Origin: Paratinospora sagittata
Taxonomy: Eukaryota > Streptophyta > Magnoliopsida > Ranunculales > Menispermaceae
Direction of reading: 5' to 3'
Length of the DNA: 64,000 nucleotides
Assembly: GCA_035771175.1 (NCBI GenBank)
Contig: CM069597.1
Location: forward strand, 13,427,001 to 13,491,000
Shown here piece by piece: positions 9,601 to 21,397 of this stretch. The position numbers were made by a program, and so were the translations under genes. The notes below the pieces were generated by a model. That model saw nothing but the letters and a program-made list of their open reading frames with translations. It made no database searches and was not told the origin of the DNA. Position 1 is the stretch's first letter. Every line of letters begins with the position of its first letter.

Positions 9601-10983
9601 TGTCACACCTCGCCCGGAAGCACCTAAACCGGCGGGACACTCACGGACGGGGCGCGAATGCATTATAACGATAATAACAGAGTGCGCGGAAGCATAGTTA
9701 AGTACAAGTCTGATTTCATTAATATCAGAATATAATTTGTACATGAAACAGTTAAGGGAACATTCTCCCAAAATTCCCCAATGAATAATAGAAAGGGTAC
9801 AAATTGTGGGCCAAAAACCTGCTCCCAGTCTACCCTAATCTCCTGTGAAAAATTTGGATAACAATGGGGTGAGCTACACGCTCAGTGGGTAAAATAGTTC
9901 GTGAATATAAAAATTAATAAAGCAAACTTCATAATCAAATATCTTAAATACACATCAGAGCATCATAATCAATCAAATATGTATGTATGCATGACACCGT
10001 CTTGTATTGGTTTGATGACTGTACATTGCCTGAGTTCACGTACAGATGTCCCTCCCCAGGAGTAGTCGGGTTCTCATTGTACGTCCCTCCTCAGGAACGA
10101 CGCTCTGAATTCACATACATATGTCCCTCCCCAGGAGTAGTCAGGTTCTCATTGTACATCCCTCTCCAGAGAAATTTAATGAATAACGAGCATTGCTTCT
10201 AACTATTCTATGAATCTTAAACCACATACGTCCCTAGGTGGTGCTATGTACGATGCCAATCCATGAACTGGTCCGATCTTTACTTAATATTTAGACATAA
10301 TTTGGCAACGTTTGGTGATCCTTATCAAGGACGGTATCACTACGTGCAAGGTTAGGACATTCAGTATTACTTGTATAAGCTGATAGCTTTCAAATAAGAC
10401 CAACCAAATCAGTCTCCAGTTGAGAGGTGAGACACGAGGTCTACTTAAATACCAATCGTCTAGAGCAGCACACTGCCTCCCGTTCACTATTTAAAGTTGC
10501 TGAGGACAAGACTGAGTCTGGTGGAGCCAGATTGACCACTAATCCGTCATAACAACAGTGTAATACATGAACTCCAATTATACAGGCGTAAGTATGACAA
10601 GTATTACATTATACGCAATAATGCAGTGTAAATGAATAGTAAATATAATGATAAATGAATGTAAACTTTAATAAAAGTTATAAGACACGCAAACCTATGT
10701 TTCGTTCCCCACCTTCAGATAAAAACTCCTTTGAAAATTGGCGCCTTCCCCCGGGCAGAATCACGTTGCATCGCATAGAGAGTCTCGGAAAGAGAGTCTC
10801 AAAAAAGAAGACAAAAACTGAAAATGAGTGGAAGAGAGAAGGAAAATCAGAAGGAGGAGTAATTTTGGTGTGAGAAATGAGGATGGGGAAGGGGTTCTTG
10901 AATAGGAAAAATGTGCCTGAACGTTCAGGCACTTTTGCCCGAATCAAATTTTTTTTTTTTTTGTGCAAACCTAGGGTATTACA
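9601..10983 (-). repeat. 5' LTR of element 1, 1383 bp
   Basis: In plus orientation it begins TGTCACACC and ends GGTATTACA. It contains two tandem copies of a roughly 76-bp unit (about 10033-10165; shared core ATGTCCCTCCCCAGGAGTAGTC) that recurs in every LTR of the family. Immediately right of it is caulimovirid-like sequence. Confidence 0.93.
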
Positions 10984-11545
10984 TTAGTTGCCCCTTTATA
11001 TAATAAGCTAAAAAAGAATGGTCAAAAATATTTTAATAAAGAAGATGTTAAGCTAGTACAAAAAATTAAAGAAACAATAAAAAATGTTAAACCTTTAGCT
11101 TTACCAATAGATAATTTTTATAAAATAATACAAACCGACGCTAGTAGTATAGGATGGGGAGCAATTTTAATTCAAAAACCTGAAGAAAATAGCTCTTCTG
11201 AAGAAATAACTCTTTATCATAGCAAAAAATTTAATGAGTCAGAAAGTAAAAAATCAAGCTGATCTAGAAATATTAGGAATAATAAGAGCTTTAAATACTT
11301 TTCATATATATATATATATATTCAAAATGATACTTTTACTATTAGAACGGATTGCACCAATATTATAGAATTCTATAAAAAACTAGAAAATAAAAACTTT
11401 TCAAAGAAAAACTCGTTTAGTTGTTTTAGATGGATAGAATTTCTTGACGCAATATGAGGTAGAGGATATAAAGCAAAATTAGAGCTTGTTAAAGGTAACA
11501 ATAATTACATTTCAGGTTTTTTATCTCGAATAATTTCTAATTAAT
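10984..11545 (+). pseudogene. Endogenous pararetrovirus: RT/RNase H C-terminal fragment (broken)
   Basis: AT-rich coding-like sequence on the plus strand with an RNase H motif (TDASSIGWGAIL) followed by Lys-rich segments. This resembles the polymerase end of Caulimoviridae. The frame is disrupted by several stops, a frameshift and a short (TA)n expansion near 11307-11322. The left part is cut off by the LTR of element 1, which evidently inserted into it. The very low GC and A-rich codon use differ from the adjoining gypsy elements. This is an inert relic. The family call is from motifs only. Confidence 0.7.
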
Positions 11546-11560
11546 TAGTTTATTCTATAG

Positions 11561-13110
11561 ATGCAGAAATCGAAAGGAAGCCCAAGTACTCTACAGGAGC
11601 CTATACAATTTAGGTTCTACAGATTACAACCTTATCCTGGAAAAGTATTTTGTCCAATAGTCAATGCCGGAAAAATAAAATTAGAACAAAAATGTCTTTT
11701 AAATAATATTTGGACTTTTAGAAATGATAAAAATCATTTTGCCGATATTTTAAATGCACTAGCTCATTATTTTTCAACTAATAATAAATATGAATATTAT
11801 GTAGTTTTTGAAGGTCATGATAGAGGTATTTTAATACATGACAACAAGGTTTAGAAAATATAGAAAATTATGAAAAAGCTAGTTATAGAGGTTATATTTC
11901 TTTTGATGAAGCTAAAGAGGCTTTAGATTTTTATATTACAAATCTTAGCATGTCAAATCCAGTCTTCAAGATAGAAGGCAAATCATATACAAAAGGTGAG
12001 ATTTTAGATTTCATGCATGGATAACATGAACTCAGCAGTGAAAAAATAGCTTTATTTCATAGCTTGAAAAATGTACAAAGTAAACTAGATACTCTGCAAA
12101 AAGAAATATATGGCAAAAATAGTAATGAAACTAGCAGTAGTTCAAAAGATCATACTCTTGAAAAATCTAGCAGTAAACTAAAATTTTATAATAAGCTTTT
12201 TACACAACCTAGAGTTATTTTAGATAAATTTGATGAAAATATAAAGGAACTTATTTATAATTTAGCTCAAAAACGTAGTTCTCAAAGGCAGGAATTTATT
12301 GTCCAATTTCTCATGGACTCTGCCAAAATGCATCAATTTTATTATGGAGCTAGTTATGAATGAGACTGTCATCATAGTAAAAAATTAGCATGCAAAAATA
12401 AACTAGAATGTATTGATGACATAACTCGAAAACAAAATTGTACTTGTACTTTTGTGTATAGCATATGCAAAATAAATTTAAATCTAGAGAGATATAAAAA
12501 TATTAAAATAACTTTTTAAGGAGAAGAAATAAAGCTCAACCCTCAATTATTATTGGATTATGGACTGGTCAATCAAATTGTCTTCACCAATCCAGACCAG
12601 ACATATATGTTCGGAAGATAATTTGCAGGGGCGGCTCTACAAATATTCTCTAGATATCAATATGTGGAGGCCATTATTAATTCCAAACCACCAGAATAGA
12701 CAAAAACTGGAAGCATCATACTGGCTCAACACAAGATAGTATTGAACGATCATGACAACAATATGAGAATCTTAAGGTATGATCAACCTTGAATTTGTGA
12801 TCGATCAATAAGAAAACAAATTCGACACTAGCAAGCAAGAGTAATTGGTACAGATTTTTGGCTAGAAGAACTGAACGAAAATCATACATTAATTATTGAA
12901 GATTTCATTCAAAAGATTTACTGTGAAGAAAGATTTTATGAGATTCCGTTTCTGTCAAAGACTCACTACCATTCATTAGTAAACAAATATAAAGTCGAAT
13001 TCTACAGAGATGGGGACACTAACGAAGAGCCAAAAGATGAAGACTATGAATGGTGGGAAAATCTCAATGAGATGGGACTCTATAATGTTGAAAATATGAT
13101 GGAAGGATAA
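11561..13110 (+). pseudogene. Endogenous pararetrovirus: transactivator/viroplasmin-like region (broken)
   Basis: Follows the polymerase fragment directly, the order seen in caulimovirids. An open stretch at 11561-11854 includes YYVVFEGHDRGI, resembling the viroplasmin motif of the translation transactivator, whose job in viruses of this family is reinitiation on polycistronic RNA. A stop follows at 11852, then more matching-looking sequence with further stops, another open stretch at 12064-12363, and a degraded tail to about 13110. It could instead be another caulimovirid ORF. Not functional as it stands. Confidence 0.5.
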
Positions 13111-13143
13111 GACAGCTGAACAACTGTAGTACTATCAAGCATA

Positions 13144-13508
13144 TGACGTGTCCACAATCCTTTCGTCTCTAATAAAAGTAGATAATAAATATGTGTAGTC
13201 TAAAACACGTGAAATTTAAGTGATAAAGTTACTTTGTCGTCTTGTAAAGGTGTAGCAACCATATTAAATGAAGTGATGAGGTGGTTTAAAGGAATAGTAA
13301 CTTTAAATAATTGTAAGCTACTATTTTCGGATTTAAATGGATTTGAAATTCGTAGGCTCGTCTATAAATATAGGTTGAAGGCATAACCAGGGGCATAGCA
13401 AATAGCTCGGAGTCTAGCTTTTGCATGCGTTGTCCCGCCTTTCAAAGTTCGTCTTTCAAGAGTCTGTAAAGAATAACACTGTAAGCATGTTTAACTACTA
13501 TGAATAAA
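13144..13508 (+). promoter_or_regulatory. Probable pararetroviral promoter and poly(A) signal
   Basis: Downstream of the transactivator-like region lies TGACGTG (13144-13150), an as-1/ACGT-type element. About 220 bases further is the TATA box TATAAATA (13373-13380), and then AATAAA (13503-13508). In caulimovirids the pregenomic RNA promoter sits exactly here, with the poly(A) signal after the start site. Whether it is active cannot be told. Confidence 0.55.
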
Positions 13509-13985
13509 GTTGATCTTGCTGTAAATTTAGCCAATGCTTATTTTATTCTCTTTTTTATTTTAATAGTTTTATACTGTATTAGCTATTTGTGCGGATATAA
13601 AAGAAAGTAATCATCAAATATAGTATTATTTGTAGTAAAAATATAGCAATTAACTGTTAATTTTATAGTAGTTTTGGGGTGAGGCACGAAGGAAAAGGAC
13701 GAAACTATAAAAAAAAATAATGTCTTTAATAGTAAAAAATCTTTGGTGTGGTTTATTTTGGCCCAAAAATCTTTCTTTAAATACCTAAAAATTGGGCGCC
13801 CAGCCACACATTTCTTCCATCCAATGCCCTTTTCCCTTAGAATTTCTGACTTTCACCTTGAACATGGTAACGAAATGAATATCACAATTTATGAATAAAT
13901 GAGACATAAAAAAAATAAAAAATGGTGTGAATTGTTATGGGAAATACAAAAAAGGTTCATAATGAAATCATCGGGATGCAGATAG
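13509..13985. other. Non-coding flank between pararetrovirus relic and element 2
   Basis: AT-rich sequence without recognisable genes. The last five bases (13981-13985, GATAG) are the left target duplication of element 2, so this stretch was once continuous with 24835 onward. No caulimovirid primer site was seen. Confidence 0.6.
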
Positions 13986-15366
13986 TGTCACACCCCGCCC
14001 GGACGCGCCTAAACTGTTGGGACACTCACGAACGGGGGGCGAATGCATTATACCGATAATAACAGAGTGCGCGGAAGCATAGTTAAGTACAAGTCTGATT
14101 TCATTAATTTAAGAATATAATTTGTACATGAAACAATTAAGGGAACATTCTCCCAAAATCCCCCAATGAATAATACAAATGGTACAAAATGTGGGCCCAC
14201 AAACCTGCACCCAATCCACCCTAATCTCCTGTAAAAAAATTTGGATAACAACGGGGTGAGCTACACGCTCAGTGGGTAAAATAGTTCGTGAATATAACAA
14301 TTAATAAAGCAAACTTCATAATCAAATATCTTAAATACACATCAGAACATCATAATCAATCCAATATGTATGTATGCATGACACCGTCTCGTAATGGTTT
14401 GATGACTATACATCGCCTGCGTTCACGTACAGATGTCCCTCCCCAGGCGTAACCGGGTTCTTATTGTACGTCCCTCCTCAGGAACGACGCTCTGGATTCA
14501 CGTACCGATGTCCCTCCCCAAGAGTAACCAGGTTCTCATTGTACGTCCCTCTCTAGAGAAATATAATGAATAGCGAGTATTGCTTCTAACTATTCTATGA
14601 ATCATAAACCACATACGTCCCTAGGTGGTGCTATGTATGATGCCAATGCATGAATTGGTACGGTCTTTACTAAACATTTAGACAGGATTTTGCAACGTCT
14701 AGTGATCCTTATCAGGGTCGGTATCACTACGTACAATGGTTAGGACATTCAGTATTACTTGTATAAGCTGATAGCTTTCAAATAAGACCAACCAGATCAG
14801 TCTCCAGTTGAGAGGTGAGACACGAGGTCTACTTAAATACCAATCGTCTAGAGCAGCACGCTGCCTCCCGTTCATTATTTAAAGTTACTGAGGACCAGAC
14901 TTAGTCAGGTTGAGCCAGATTGACCACTAATCTGGCATAACAACAGTGTAATACATGAACTCCAATTATATAGGCATAAATATGACAGTATGAACATTAT
15001 ACACCATAATGCAGTGTAAATGAAGAGTAGACATAATGATAAATGAATGTAAACTTTAATAAAAGTTATAAGACACGCAAACCTATGTTTCGTTTCCCAC
15101 CTTTAGATAAGAACTCCTTTCAGAACTGGCGCCTTCCCCCGGGAAGAACCGCGTTGTATCGCATAGAGAGTCTCAAAAGAGAAGACAAAAACTCAAAGTT
15201 AGTGAAAGAGAGAAGGAAAATCACAAGGAGAAGTGATTTTGGGGTGAGAAATGAGGAGGGGGAGGGTTGTTTATATAGAGAATTTGGCGCCTGAACCGGG
15301 TAGGTGCCCGAACGTTGGGACAGGTTGAATGAACAATTTTTTTTTTTGCAAACCTAGGCTATTGCA
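13986..15366 (-). repeat. 3' LTR of element 2
   Basis: Plus orientation TGTCACACC...GCTATTGCA. The terminal GGTATTACA seen in sister LTRs has mutated. It contains the family's two roughly 76-bp internal tandem units near 14420-14555. Confidence 0.93.
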
Positions 15367-15379
15367 CTCTACCCCCCTT
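15367..15379 (-). other. Polypurine tract of element 2
   Basis: Minus strand AAGGGGGGTAGAG, identical to the tract of element 1 and adjacent to the LTR. Confidence 0.88.
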
Positions 15380-15394
15380 AAAAGGATTTCGCTC

Positions 15395-15918
15395 TCGAAA
15401 TCAGTTCAAGTAGTCATGATGGTTATCTGCTTGAGATCACTGCCTGCGTCATCGTTTGCTAGTTCAGGGTAGTGCCTTTATGGTCCCTGAATGGCACTGT
15501 GGCCGGTGGAATCCTCAACATTATGAAACCATGGAGAGCAAATGGAGTCAGATTCGTCCACAGAAGATTCCAACCTTTGCTTAACAGATGGTGGTGTAGG
15601 GCGCTGGTTACATCATTTGAGGGGAGGTAGGTTGAGCGGTGGGATGCTTTTTCGTGCTGTTGCTCGAATTCGGCCGCCTGGCAATTTTGGTAGAAGATCC
15701 TGCCAAGATGAGGGCACGAGATTGTTTTGGACAAAATTGTTACGAAAAAGCCATGCATGCTCTGGCGATAAGGATCGCTGTCTGTGTGGTGATGGAGTTG
15801 GTGATGCAAAGTAGTTGTGACTTGACTCTGATACTGGAGGAGTCACCATAGGTTGCCAAGGAGGGTACTGCGTGTGTGCATCACTATATCCGTGGATAGT
15901 ATCTTCAGACATCTGCAT
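15395..15918 (-). pseudogene. Downstream extra ORF of element 2
   Basis: Starts MQMSEDTIHGYSD at 15918 and is open for 101 codons to 15613. It includes Ser/Pro-rich text (ASPTPSPHRQRSLSPEHAWL) and GGRIRATARKSIPPLNLPPLK, where a CGA codon in element 1 is TGA here. Homology to the element 1 frame continues beyond, through the acidic segment. It sits after pol and before the polypurine tract. I do not recognise a known domain. Confidence 0.5.
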
Positions 15919-16009
15919 AGTTATTCAAGTGAAACGATGTATTAAGATATTTGTAACCAAAGTTTCATCATTTTATTCATAAGTGAAATAGTACAATGTA
16001 TCACATCAT

Positions 16010-17376
16010 CAGTTATTACTTGAAAAAAATTCAAGGTATTTCTGTTTAATTGTTGCTTCTAGTTCCCATGTTGCTTCCTCTACTCCGTGGTGATCCTAGA
16101 GCACTTTCACCAGTGGTACGCTACGTCGCCTTAGTTCTTGAGTTTTTCTATAAAAAATCTGTATCGCTCTCTCCTGATACTTATTTCCTTCCTTAACCTG
16201 AACCTCGACTAGAGGGATGATATGCGAAGGATCAGGACGATACTTTCGAAGTATGGATACTTGAAAAACGTCATGAACCTTAGACATGGACAATGGAAAG
16301 GACAGACAATAAGCAAGTTTGCCAATACGTTCAATGATATGAAATGGACCGATATACCATGGGAAGAGCTTTCCTTTGATCCCAAAGCGTTTGACACCTC
16401 TTGTGGGTTGAACTTTAAAAAAACCAAGTCCCCCTTATCAAATTTTAGAGGCTGCCTCTGCTTGTCTGCATAACTCTTCTGTCGATTTTGTGCAACACGA
16501 AGTCGCTCTTTTACTAGTGTGATCTTCTTAGAAGTCTCTTGAACTAGTTTAGGGCCTAATTGCGGTCGATCTGCCATATCTAACCAGCATACCAGAGATC
16601 TGCAAGGGCAACCATAGAGAGCCTTGTACGGTGCCATGTCGATACTAGTTTGGTAGCTGTTGTTGTATGAAAACTTAGCTAAATGTAAGTACTTTGCCCA
16701 TCCGTCATTAAAGTCCAAAATGCAACACCGTAACATGTCTTCCAAGATTTGAATAAGACGCTCAGATTGTCCATCAGTCTGAGGGTGAAAGGCTGTGCTC
16801 ATGGTGATCGTAGAGCTCATTCTACTATAGAAGCTTTGCCAAAACTTTGATGTGAATAGAGGGTCTCGATCAGAGACGATCGTGAGTGATATGCAATGGA
16901 GGCGTACGATGTCTCTTTCATATAGTTCGGCAAGTTTGGCGGGGGTTATCCGTGAACTTTATTTGCAAAAACTGTGCAGACTTTGTAAGTCTATCAATGA
17001 TAACCCAGATAACATCTTGTCCTTTATTATTTCGAGGCAAGGCCGTAACAAAATCCATTGCGATGTTCTCCCACTTTCATTCTCCAATAAGTAACGGCTG
17101 GAGAAGTCCAGAGGGAAGTCTTCGTTCTGCCTTAACTTTCTGGCAAACGAGACATCGAGCAACGAAGTGTGCAATCACCTTCTTTATTCCAGAAAACCAG
17201 AATTGTCGCTTGACATCCTTGTACATCTTGTCACCCCCAGGATGAATAGCGAACCTCGAACAGTGCACCTCAGTGAGCCCTTCTTTCTGAACCTCAGGAT
17301 CGTTCGATAGACAGAGACATTTTTTTATAAAAAACGGCCCCGTCTTCAGAGACTGATCAGTGAGGAAGGAGTGCAC
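16010..17376 (-). pseudogene. Integrase with chromodomain-like tail, element 2
   Basis: The zinc-binding region (H..H, CLVCQK) is followed by the core. The catalytic Asp motif is intact here as VSDRDP (near 16870), and TDGQSERLIQ is present. The GPF/Y region and the chromodomain tail (KTQELRRRSVPLVKVL) follow in shifted frames (16293-16096). Frame breaks near 17080 and 16290 split the protein. Confidence 0.87.
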
Positions 17377-18871
17377 TGAGTAGAAGTTCGCGTTTCTCCA
17401 TTAACATAGGGTCGTTGGCTTGAGCTGCTGAAATCTTTCGAACCAGCTCAGAGTTGGCTGACAATTGAGAAAGTCGTGATCTTGCTCCCTCCTCGATCAG
17501 TTGTAGGTTAAAATTCACCATCTCTGTAGCCAACATCCCCATTTCGAAGTTAAGAGTGCAAGCCACATAAGATTTTCTACTCAGGGCATCAGCCACAACA
17601 TTGGCCTTACCGGGATGGTACTGGAGTTGAAAGTCATAATCTTTCAACAATTCCAACCATCGTCTTTGGCGGAGGTTTAGGTGTCTTTGGGTGTAGATGT
17701 ACTTAAGACTCTTGTGATCCGAGAAGACCTCAAACCGTTCACCGTATAGGTAATGACGCCATAACTTCAGTGTAAATATGACAACTGCAAGTTCCAAGTC
17801 ATGTGTTGGGTAATTGCCCTTATGAATCTTCAGTTGCCTCGAGGCATATGCGACAACTTGGCCTTCTTGCATTAGTACGACACCTAAGCCTTGGAGAGAG
17901 GTGTCAGTGTATAGTAAAGATTCAAGTGCATTTCTTGGAGTGATGAGTACTGGTGCCGTCGTGAGGCGCTTCTTTAATTCCTGAAATGATGATTCACAGG
18001 TGGGATTCCAGATGAATCACACTTCTTTCCGAGTGAGCTTGGTCATAGGTTCAGCAATCTTTGAGAAGTCCTTGATGAAGCATCTGTAATAGCTAGCCAA
18101 ACCAAGAAAACTCCTAAACAGAGTGACAGTGGTAGTCTGCTTCCAATTTAAAACTGCTTCAACCTTAGAAGGATCCACCTCAACGCCATTGCCTGAAACC
18201 ACATGGCCTAGGAATTGAACTCGCTTCGCCCAAAATTTGCACTTACTCAACTTTGTATATAACTAGTTGCTTTTCAATGTCTGGAGAACTATCCTCAGGT
18301 GTATCTTATGGTCTTCCTCGGTTGTGGAATATATCAAGATATCATCCACGAAAACCACCACAAATCGATCTAAGTATAACCTAGAGATGTAGTTCATCAA
18401 ATCCATGAACGCAGCAGGTGCATTCGTTAGACCAAACGACATGATCATGAACTCGTAGTAACCGTACCGAGTTCTGAATGCCGTTTTGGTAATGTCCGAC
18501 TCTCGGATTCGAAGTTGGTGATAACCGGATCCTAAATCAATCTTAGAGAAGTATTTGGCATCTCTAAGTTGGTCGAATAAGTCATCGATGCTGGGCAACG
18601 GGTATCTGTTCTTAATGGTGACGTTATTGAGCTTGCGATAGTCTATGCAAAGTCGTAACGAACCATCCTTTTTGCAAACAAATAGAACTGGAGCGCCCCA
18701 GGGTGATGAACTCTTTCTGATGAAGCCATTACTCTCTAATTCTTTCAGTTGTTTGTCCAATTCGACGAGCTCGACATTTGACATTCTGTATAATTGAGAT
18801 AGGCCCGGTCCCAAGTATGAGATTGATTTCAAAATTGAATTCCCTAACCGGAGGTAGACCAGGAAGGTCAT
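17357..18871 (-). pseudogene. Reverse transcriptase and RNase H, element 2
   Basis: RT is readable from the PISI region through [27 protein letters not shown] to the active site [13 protein letters not shown] (about 18337-18363). The connection (SFLGLASYYRCFIKDFSK) and RNase H ([37 protein letters not shown]) follow. Frame changes near 18250 and 18000 and a missing start Asp region break it. Compared with element 1 the catalytic block is retained. Confidence 0.9.
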
Positions 18872-19400
18872 GTAGAAAAACTGTTGGGAATTCAGATATT
18901 ACTGGGACATCGTGTACTTTGAGAGGGTACAGTGCTGGTGATTCATTTTCATCACCAAGGGATAGAGCTCGAAGCTGTGCCTTGAGAAGTGCAACAGTCG
19001 AGTTGTGTATCCATTTCCTTGTTCTCTGAATCTTGACAACCTCCCTCGTGGGCAAGGTTAACTGAACTTGCTTCTTCATACAATCGATCTTTGCATTCAG
19101 TAGTGCGAGCCAGTCCATGCCGAGGATGATGTCGAAGTCTTCAATGTCCATTACAAAAAGATCTGCATATATGATATGTTCTGACATTCGAAGTTCACAT
19201 TGAGAACACTGCAATTTGACATCAGTACCAGATCCTAAAGGTGATGTGACATGGAGTGTGATTGCTGTGCGTTCAGGATGCAACCCTAAATGTCTTACCA
19301 ATGCAGACGATATAAAAGAATGCGTAGCACCCGAATCGAACAAGACATGCACCAATGTATTGAAGAAGAAAAATGTACCTTCGACTACATTGTTGTCTGG
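18872..19400 (-). pseudogene. Aspartic protease and linker, element 2
   Basis: DSGATHSFISSALVRHLGL and ILGMDWLALLNAKIDC are intact in a single frame from 19355. The linker to RT follows. This is the best preserved part of the polyprotein. It would process Gag-Pol in the family. Confidence 0.88.
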
Positions 19401-20606
19401 GAGGGGTTGTTGAGCGATGGAAAATGCTCTGCCCTGGTTTTGCTGGTTTTGTCTGGGTTGGGCATTAGCAGCAGCAGGTGCTTGTTGGACTGGAACAACG
19501 AGAATAGGTTGCTGAAGGTACGAACATGCATATCTTACATGGCCCTGCTGGCCGCAATTGTAACAAGTCGGCCGCTGCTGTAGATGGTTCTGTTGGCCAT
19601 GCTGATTGTGGTGTTGACCACCACCACTGCCATTGCTGTTTCGATGGTCACCCCTGCCATGACGGCCTCATTCTTCTGATCAGGGCCTGGGAGGGCTGGG
19701 TTTTGATTATAGTAGGGCTTCTTCTTGTTGCCCTGCTGCGAACCCTGTTGGGAAAAAGTTGCAGGCCGTTTTGCTCTATTCAGTTTCTGCTCCAGCACAA
19801 TCTTCTCCTGCTCAAAGCTCATGGCTTTGTCAACGATCTTCTTGTAAATCTTGAGATCCAAGATCGACAAGGCTTGTCGAATGTCAGGACGAAGGCCATT
19901 GTATAATTTCTCGGTCTTATCTTGCTCCGTTGAGATGGTAGATAGAGAGTAGACCGATAATTCTTTAAACTTCCCAGTATACTCCCTGACTGTCATGCCG
20001 CCTTGGTATAGTTTGGCAAACTCTTGGCGCTTCTGCCTCCTCATCAATAAACAATGACTCTAACTGTTGCCAAGTCATGTCAGTAGTGTTGACCCTTGGG
20101 TCCTCTTTTTCTGTTATCCACCATGTATTTGCTCCACCAATAAGTTGGTAGGTCGCAAGTGGAATTTTTCAAGCCTCATCAACTCCCATTGCATCGAGAG
20201 CTTTCTTTTACTCATCCAGCCATTTCTGCACCTCTTCAGCATCAATGGTGCCAGCAAAAGTAAGAGGTTGTAGCCTCTTGTATTTCATAATCTGATCGAT
20301 TTGAGTATCCGACCTAGTTCTCACAGGTGTCTGAACAGTGAAAACCTGATTGGTCGCAGTCTCACGAACGACCGTCTGATTAGTTACTTTCATCGGCTCG
20401 ATAAATCCGGCAAAAAATACTTCCATACTTGAAGGTATGGCAAAGGGTGTGGGTTGGGGTGGCACTATCTGCCCAAACGTAGTGGCAGTGTTGGATGTGG
20501 CCTGTGCTGTCGTAGGAGGCGGCGGTTCTTGGTTCTGTATCTCAGGAGGTGCCTCCTCTGCTGGACGGACAGTACGTGGCCTTCATCTCTTCCTGGTTTA
20601 AATTTT
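19401..20606 (-). pseudogene. Gag, element 2 (start codon lost)
   Basis: Homologous to the element 1 gag. The start MQIRKRGRP is destroyed: the ATGCAAATC of element 1 corresponds to ATTTAAACC here (near 20606). The core contains two stops (TAA in the DES-NKAL region, TGA in the EA-RKIP region). It also has a deletion of about 20 bases just after LESLFIDE near 20045 relative to element 1. Downstream, MTVREYTGKFKELSVYS and the basic region are open, with the zinc knuckle in a shifted frame near 19550. Confidence 0.85.
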
Positions 20607-21007
20607 CTCACTGGCAAGGAGAAAATAAAACCATGATTTAGGAACTGTAGCCAAGTATAATGTTATGATATTCTCAGCAATAAATTCGAGAGTACTGGAA
20701 TATAAAAATCACCTATTTTTCTAAGTATAGTGTAAGGTTTTTGTTGAGGAATCAAAGAATCTTATATGCCTCGTATGTTTTGGCCATGGTGTAAAAACAA
20801 GGTTAGAATGTTTATATAATAAGTATACAACTTTGCAGGTATTTCAAATGTTTTGGTTCTGGTTTTTGTGAACATACATATATATTTCATTGAAAATCCA
20901 TACGAGTCATAAAAATTCTAAGGTTTTCCTCGGTAAGTATCCTGATCTAACGTTCTATCGCGATCTTATGTATTCAAACTCTTTTGCTTAGTCTTTTCGA
21001 TTATTAT

Positions 21008-21282
21008 CCAAATTCGTGTGTCCCATACCACATGAATTTGGTAAAAAGGGTGTCAACCGAGTTAAGTTGTATGAACACGGTCTCTATAAAACATTGGTTG
21101 AATAGTAGTTTACTAATAGTATCGTCCAAGTTTACTCGTCCCATACCATGTAAACTTAGTGATAATGTTAGTAATGCAACTTTCTCAAAATGTTTCTTTT
21201 CACACAAGGTCGTGGGTTTTCTTACATCCACATTTTATTTAGTATCCTCCAATTTTGTTGTGTCCCATACCACTCCAAAGTT
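21008..21282 (-). other. Three stem-loops with one shared 8-nt loop, element 2
   Basis: Same arrangement as in element 1: hairpins at 21008-21041, 21128-21157 and 21251-21282. Loops TCCCATAC (plus strand) are at 21021-21028, 21139-21146 and 21263-21270. The outer arms of the first two are unchanged. Single-base changes fall mostly at stem edges and linkers, while all three loops are identical to those of element 1. Confidence 0.7.
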
Positions 21283-21397
21283 AGTGATACAAAAGAAAGA
21301 ATGGTTGCAAGTCGGCCCACCAAAGATAGTCTTAAACAAAACATTTCATTCATATATAAAATAAATTTTTACAATGCCATGATCATTCTTGGTTTTC

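Larger units (their letters stand above)
1..10983 (-). mobile_element. Del/Tekay-type Ty3/gypsy element 1 (3' LTR truncated by window)
   Basis: This is a minus-strand LTR retrotransposon. Its 5' LTR is at 9601-10983 and its 3' LTR at 1-753, which starts about 624 bases inside the LTR because the window begins there. An initiator-tRNA-Met primer site abuts the 5' LTR and a polypurine tract abuts the 3' LTR. Between them lie an extra ORF (ORF0), three stem-loops, gag, protease, RT/RNase H, integrase with chromodomain, and a small downstream ORF. The chromodomain after integrase and the TGTAATACCC...GGTGTGACA LTR ends place it in the Del/Tekay chromoviruses by family knowledge. It cannot be autonomous: RT lacks its catalytic core, integrase has an Asp-to-Asn change, and stops are scattered through the coding regions. 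Its outer flank at 10984 is a decayed pararetrovirus. Target duplications cannot be checked because the left end is outside the window. Confidence 0.93.

Noticed and set aside
15542..15814. Plus-strand ORF of 90 codons (also 930-1202 in element 1)
   Set aside because: It is the antisense shadow of the downstream accessory ORF of the gypsy family.
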